A stretch of DNA of 64,000 bases from Allium sativum (taxonomy: Eukaryota; Streptophyta; Magnoliopsida; Asparagales; Amaryllidaceae), in assembly GCA_030737875.1 (NCBI GenBank), contig CM060922.1:761743603-761807602 (forward strand), in the 5' to 3' direction. Each line of letters opens with the position of its first letter. Position 1 is the stretch's first letter. Positions 60,331-64,000 of the stretch are shown piece after piece. The notes beneath the pieces were generated by a model that did not search any database, was not told the DNA's origin, and was given only the letters and a program-made list of their open reading frames with translations. A program made the position numbers and the translations under genes.

Positions 60331-60949
60331 CAACCTATAGATGTGCGTAAAGCTAGTCTAAATCTCAAATAGAACATAATTGATCAAGTATATTGTAAAT
60401 TACTCCAAGCTAGTAAATATAAGAGTTAAGTTGCATGTCCCATAACCACTTGCTCTGCTCGAATATGTACGAACAACTTGAATTTTCCACTAGCAACACA
60501 AAATGATCATTACCATAGTTTTTAATCGAATGAGTCTAAGAATTAACCGTCGAAGCAAACACAAGGGTTCATGGTCATTGTTTTTACTAGGGCATTTAAC
60601 TGGATTTCTCATACGAGTGGGGTAAAGTTTTGTATAAATATTACTAGTAGATTAGAAAACAATTTGTAAAATAACCGCATATAACGAAGTAGGATTGGAA
60701 ACCATTTTAGTAAAAGATTTGCTATCTGCTAATAATATAAAACCCTTTATAGTTTGAAATGGTAAATCTCGTATAATATAGATTGTAATAACAATCGATC
60801 TCAAAATTCATGTTTTAATAACGTAAACCAAATCCTATGAATATCAATTATAAATTTGTTTACCATGAATAAATTGAAAGTCCATCTAACTGAGCTGTTG
60901 AAATACATGGATTAGAGCAACTGAGAAGCAGCATTCTAATCAACTCTTA

Positions 60950-61378
60950 CCTTGAAACTGCCAATTTTGGAAGGCCGACTTTTAAGCCAACAAACACAGT
61001 TTGAATCAAGCTTGAGCAATTTCGCTCTCTTTCGGAAGAGAAGGCTAGATCCAATCTCCTGGTCCCTCCGAAAAGGAAAAAGAATTTCACGTTCTTCCTT
61101 TCGGGAAGGGAGGATTAGGGAAATCCTATTGATTGCAGCTTTCTTGATATCTCCGGTAAAAGCATGAAAAAAGACTCAAATGGTACGATCCTTCCGTCAC
61201 CCCAGAATTAAAGGGGCGATCTCGTAGTTCTTGGTCTGTGAAGATGCATTGTTAGGTGCTCCATTTTCCCATTGAGGCCGAACTTAAACCTGTGCTCGAG
61301 AGATAGCTGTCCATACACTGATAAGGGATGTATGGATTCTCGAGAAGAGAGGAGGCGCGGTGGTCTCCTCGTCAGAGA
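60950..61378 (-). other. Plastid DNA fragment in the nucleus (NUPT), probably trnI-GAU intron region
   Basis: The stretch, especially GATCTCGTAGTTCTTGGTC (61217-61235) and GAGAGATAGCTGTCCATACA (61298-61317), reads like the plastid inverted repeat between rrn16 and the trnI-GAU exons, antisense on the plus strand. Several substitutions and small gaps relative to the plastid sequence as I remember it suggest an old insertion. The left edge is uncertain. The plastid origin is more secure than the exact locus, which rests on memory rather than a search. No tRNA exon is included. Confidence 0.62.
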
Positions 61379-61966
61379 AAAAGAGTAAACGACCTGAAAC
61401 TAGGACGGGAAGAAGTATGAAACAACTTAAATTGTTGACCAAAGTCTCCATCAGTCAACAACTGGAAAGTTCAGTCGGCTAAACTAGGCAACTTCAGAAT
61501 TATTGTACACGTGTAGAATTCAGATGACCGAATAACTCCATTCATTCAACTAGTTGGTCGTTCGGGCGATTGAATTATTTAGTCGATTAAAACTAGTCCA
61601 AAATGAACCCGAGAGCAACCAATGATTCAGTCGACTAACCCATCCCCATTTACTCGATTGAATTTATGCCTGGACACAGGCTTGCCTAGGCAATGAACAC
61701 ATAGAAATTTCGGATGAATTGGTGAAGGATTATATTATTATCAAGTGGAAATAAAGCTTCTATAACTCTCCAAAACAACTTAAGAACACAAACAATCCAC
61801 AATAAAGATGTATACTTCGAGTTGATATAAATAAATTTGAATACTCACAAATTGGAAAGTTCACACATAAACAATCCAAATCACATAATGCATATACAAC
61901 GCAAATAAGTGCCAAGGGCATATAGCCAAGCATAAGTGCTTGAGTCATAGATGTGAGTTAGTAAGA

Positions 61967-61972
61967 ACTCAC
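61967..61972 (-). promoter_or_regulatory. Predicted 5' splice donor in LTR-like G
   Basis: The minus strand reads AAAG|GTGAGTTC. It lies about 320 bp downstream of the TATA-like TTATAA at 62294-62299, the same order as in A and E. It is one of the reasons for calling this region an LTR. Confidence 0.45.
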
Positions 61973-62527
61973 CTTTGATTGTTGGAATGAACTAGGAGAT
62001 GCAAAACCAAGCTAAGTAGCTCCCTTCTTGGATATAACTATCTTCAGCCTATACACAAATACACAATATTTCCTAGAAATTAGGTTTATGAAATAATAAG
62101 GATTGAAGAGGAATTTTTTTGGAGAAGATGGAGATGAGCTTACTTCACTTCTCTTTGGATTTGCACTTGATTTCTACATGAATTGGAGCTCCTAGGATTA
62201 AACTTGGTTAGGAATTATAATTTCCCTTTCCTCTCCCATTTCTGTTTTTCTCTAAGTGTTAGAATAAATGAAGAGGAGAAGAGGGCTATGGGGTTATAAG
62301 GTAGTGGGATAGGTTTACTAACTCAATCCCAATTGAAGTCCCGAATTTCACTAACTTGAAACATATCGATGTTTACAATTTTCAATTGCACAAACAACAT
62401 TTTGAACTCAATGGAAGTGGTTTCGAGTCGAAAGTCATCTATATGCAAAAAGTGACTTTTTGGACAGATAGACGATTAACGATGTTATATTCAAATATGT
62501 TATCGTGAAATATGCGGGTTGCCTTGT

Positions 62528-64000
62528 AGAAATTGCGTGCCCGCAATTACTTCAGATGTAACGCAAAATAACAATGAAGCATCAACAAAAATCTACATAA
62601 AAATAAATTAACTCAAGAAATTCACTTTTGTCCTTATATTTAGTATGTCGTTCTTATTCTAATGTCACTTATGAATCATTGCACAAATTTTAAACTTTGA
62701 GTTATAAATCATGATATAACTTAAGTCTATACACATATAATGTCCCAATAAAATCGAACAATCAAGTTACTCAATATTTTCAACAAATTAGAATTTTCCT
62801 TACTTATATTCTAAATATTCTAAATCTCCATTTCATTAATTACTTTAATTTTAAATCATGACTTATCACACCTCGATTTTTTTTAAAAAATTTGATTTAT
62901 AAATATCTCAAAATCTACAAGATGAAATTTAAATCTATCTCTTCCGTTAGAAAACCATAATCCAATAGTTTCTGATGATTCTCATTTCTAGGAATTTTTG
63001 ACTTATATTGGATCTGTACGTTCATTTGAACTTAAAATTTTAAAATCATGAACTACCACTACACGATGAGCTTGTTTTAATTAAATTTAATTAACTCGTT
63101 TCACGTTAAATAAGTTTACAAATTATAAACCTATTCTCTCATAACTTCAAAATAAAATAATTAAGCAATCAAATTCAACTTGGAAATATCGACTATCTAA
63201 AATTGTCGAACATTCCCTATCACATTTTGGATAGAAAATTTATTCCTTAAAATTTCTCAAAAATATTAGCTTATATTTTTTTCTTAGAAAGAACAAGATG
63301 TATATGATGGTCATATATATCTCATTCACTAGGATAGGCGATCTCATTGAGGAAACAAGATCACAAAACAAAATATGGGCTACACATCCCAAAATTTGAA
63401 ATATTAACACGTCCTCTACTATTCCATAAGCGAATAAATTGGAACTTTAAATTTCCAATTAATCCATAATATCTCAAATTTGAAATATCAGCACATCCTC
63501 TAATATTTCAAAAACAACTTCTAAGTCATGCGAACATGATAAATGGTAAAATTAGAACAAATTACACAAAACTTGAAAACCTTAATTTTCAAATACACAA
63601 AATATCACCAATCAAGGTTTAGGTTAAACCAATCAGGATATAACCTCAAATATTTGGTTCATTAAGGTCAACAAAGTAAGATGGAACATTTGTTAACCCC
63701 AGTGACAAAACAAGCATGAAATGGAACCAAAGGAAGTCTATCCTTTTCAATCAAAAGCTGAAAAAACTGATTGCTAAGTCTAATAGAAAAATGACTAGCA
63801 TATCTAACATATCGAATGGGTCATCGTTGTGAGGCAAGGAATTTATTCACGTTTATTGTGGTCGCAAAGCTAAATCATTCCATGGATCTCTCCACAAAAA
63901 TAGCTCCCCTTTGTCCTCAGTGGTCAGTCTCTAAGGAGGAAAAACAAATAGATTGAGTAACGGAAATGAAAATTAATTTCAAACTCAATTCCCCATTAAG
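62528..64000. other. AT-rich sequence with a diverged U3-like block (H)
   Basis: No gene. Bases about 62880-63110 resemble the U3 of B (7667-7900) and F (59200-59400): shared pieces are GATGAAAT, a CTTCCGTTAGAAAA-type stretch and GTTCATTTGAACTT. It is therefore probably a degraded LTR of the same superfamily. A perfect 7-bp hairpin, AATTGCG/CGCAATT, lies at about 62530-62548. The remainder is unassigned. Confidence 0.4.

Larger units (their letters stand above)
59898..62527 (-). repeat. LTR-like element G, A-related (solo LTR or fragment)
   Basis: It begins TGTGACGTCCC. Its right part resembles the U3 of A (shared AATGGAAGTGGTTTC, and GCGGGT near the end). On the minus strand a weak TATA box (CCTTATAACCCC) is followed by about 300 nt of leader-like sequence and the donor AAAG|GTGAGT at 61972. 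The right end near 62527 is a guess, since no clean TTACA terminus or target duplication was found. It contains a 43-bp repeat and a plastid fragment. No gene. Confidence 0.5.

Noticed and set aside
62528..62560. Possible second LTR start near AGATGTAACGC
   Set aside because: No matching end, no primer site or polypurine tract next to it, and no second copy in the window.

Overview
This window is plant nuclear DNA, almost certainly from an angiosperm with a large genome, and it is nearly all LTR retrotransposon. I found no ordinary host gene, no tRNA or rRNA gene and no bacterial feature. The evidence for a plant is: Ty3/gypsy gag-pol of the plant type with a C-terminal chromodomain-like segment; primer-binding sites complementary to plant initiator tRNA-Met (TGGTATCAGAGC); and a decayed plastid DNA insertion near 61 kb. 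The species is not identified.

The layout is a nest of elements, all oriented on the minus strand except one solo LTR. My labels are A to H. A (1-3829) is the 5' end of an autonomous gypsy element, with an intact partial gag and one LTR; it sits inside the 3' LTR of B. B (3830-11794 plus 52176-54162) has ~4.4 kb LTRs around a 1.48 kb non-coding interior. C (11795-40524, interrupted) sits inside B's 5' LTR and has a ~6.6 kb LTR around a 1.08 kb interior. A solo LTR (16756-19942, target duplication TAATG) is inserted in C's 3' LTR. D (26834-39725), with two 5.4 kb LTRs around a 2.06 kb interior, is inserted in C's 5' LTR. E (40706-52175) is a complete, young 11.5 kb gypsy element with one uninterrupted 1477-codon gag-pol frame. 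B as a whole is inserted in the LTR of F (54163-59524). Beyond F lie an A-like LTR, G (59898 to about 62527), which contains the plastid fragment, and AT-rich sequence to the end (with an LTR-like block, H).

How the parts work together: E and probably A encode the proteins. B, C and D have large LTRs and tiny non-coding interiors (LARD-like) and must depend on proteins supplied in trans. A short box just inside the primer-binding site is shared by A, B, C and D but not seen in E, which points to an A-type element as the helper.

The most interesting signal is an unusual LTR organisation shared by unrelated-looking families. A TATA box lies 0.4-1.1 kb inside the upstream LTR edge in the families where I could find one. 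A consensus 5' splice donor (GGTGAGT or close) follows it. In both coding elements a textbook 3' splice acceptor sits 1 or 8 nt before the gag start codon. Splicing would remove 2.1 kb (A) or 2.7 kb (E) of LTR and leader, including the primer-binding site, and join a short capped exon straight to gag. The removed stretch carries several stem-loops whose paired bases change together between families, including a tandem two-unit structure in E and in the solo LTR. These are the best candidates here for an undescribed RNA-level system. All homology statements come from reading the sequence by eye; no alignment or database search was run.
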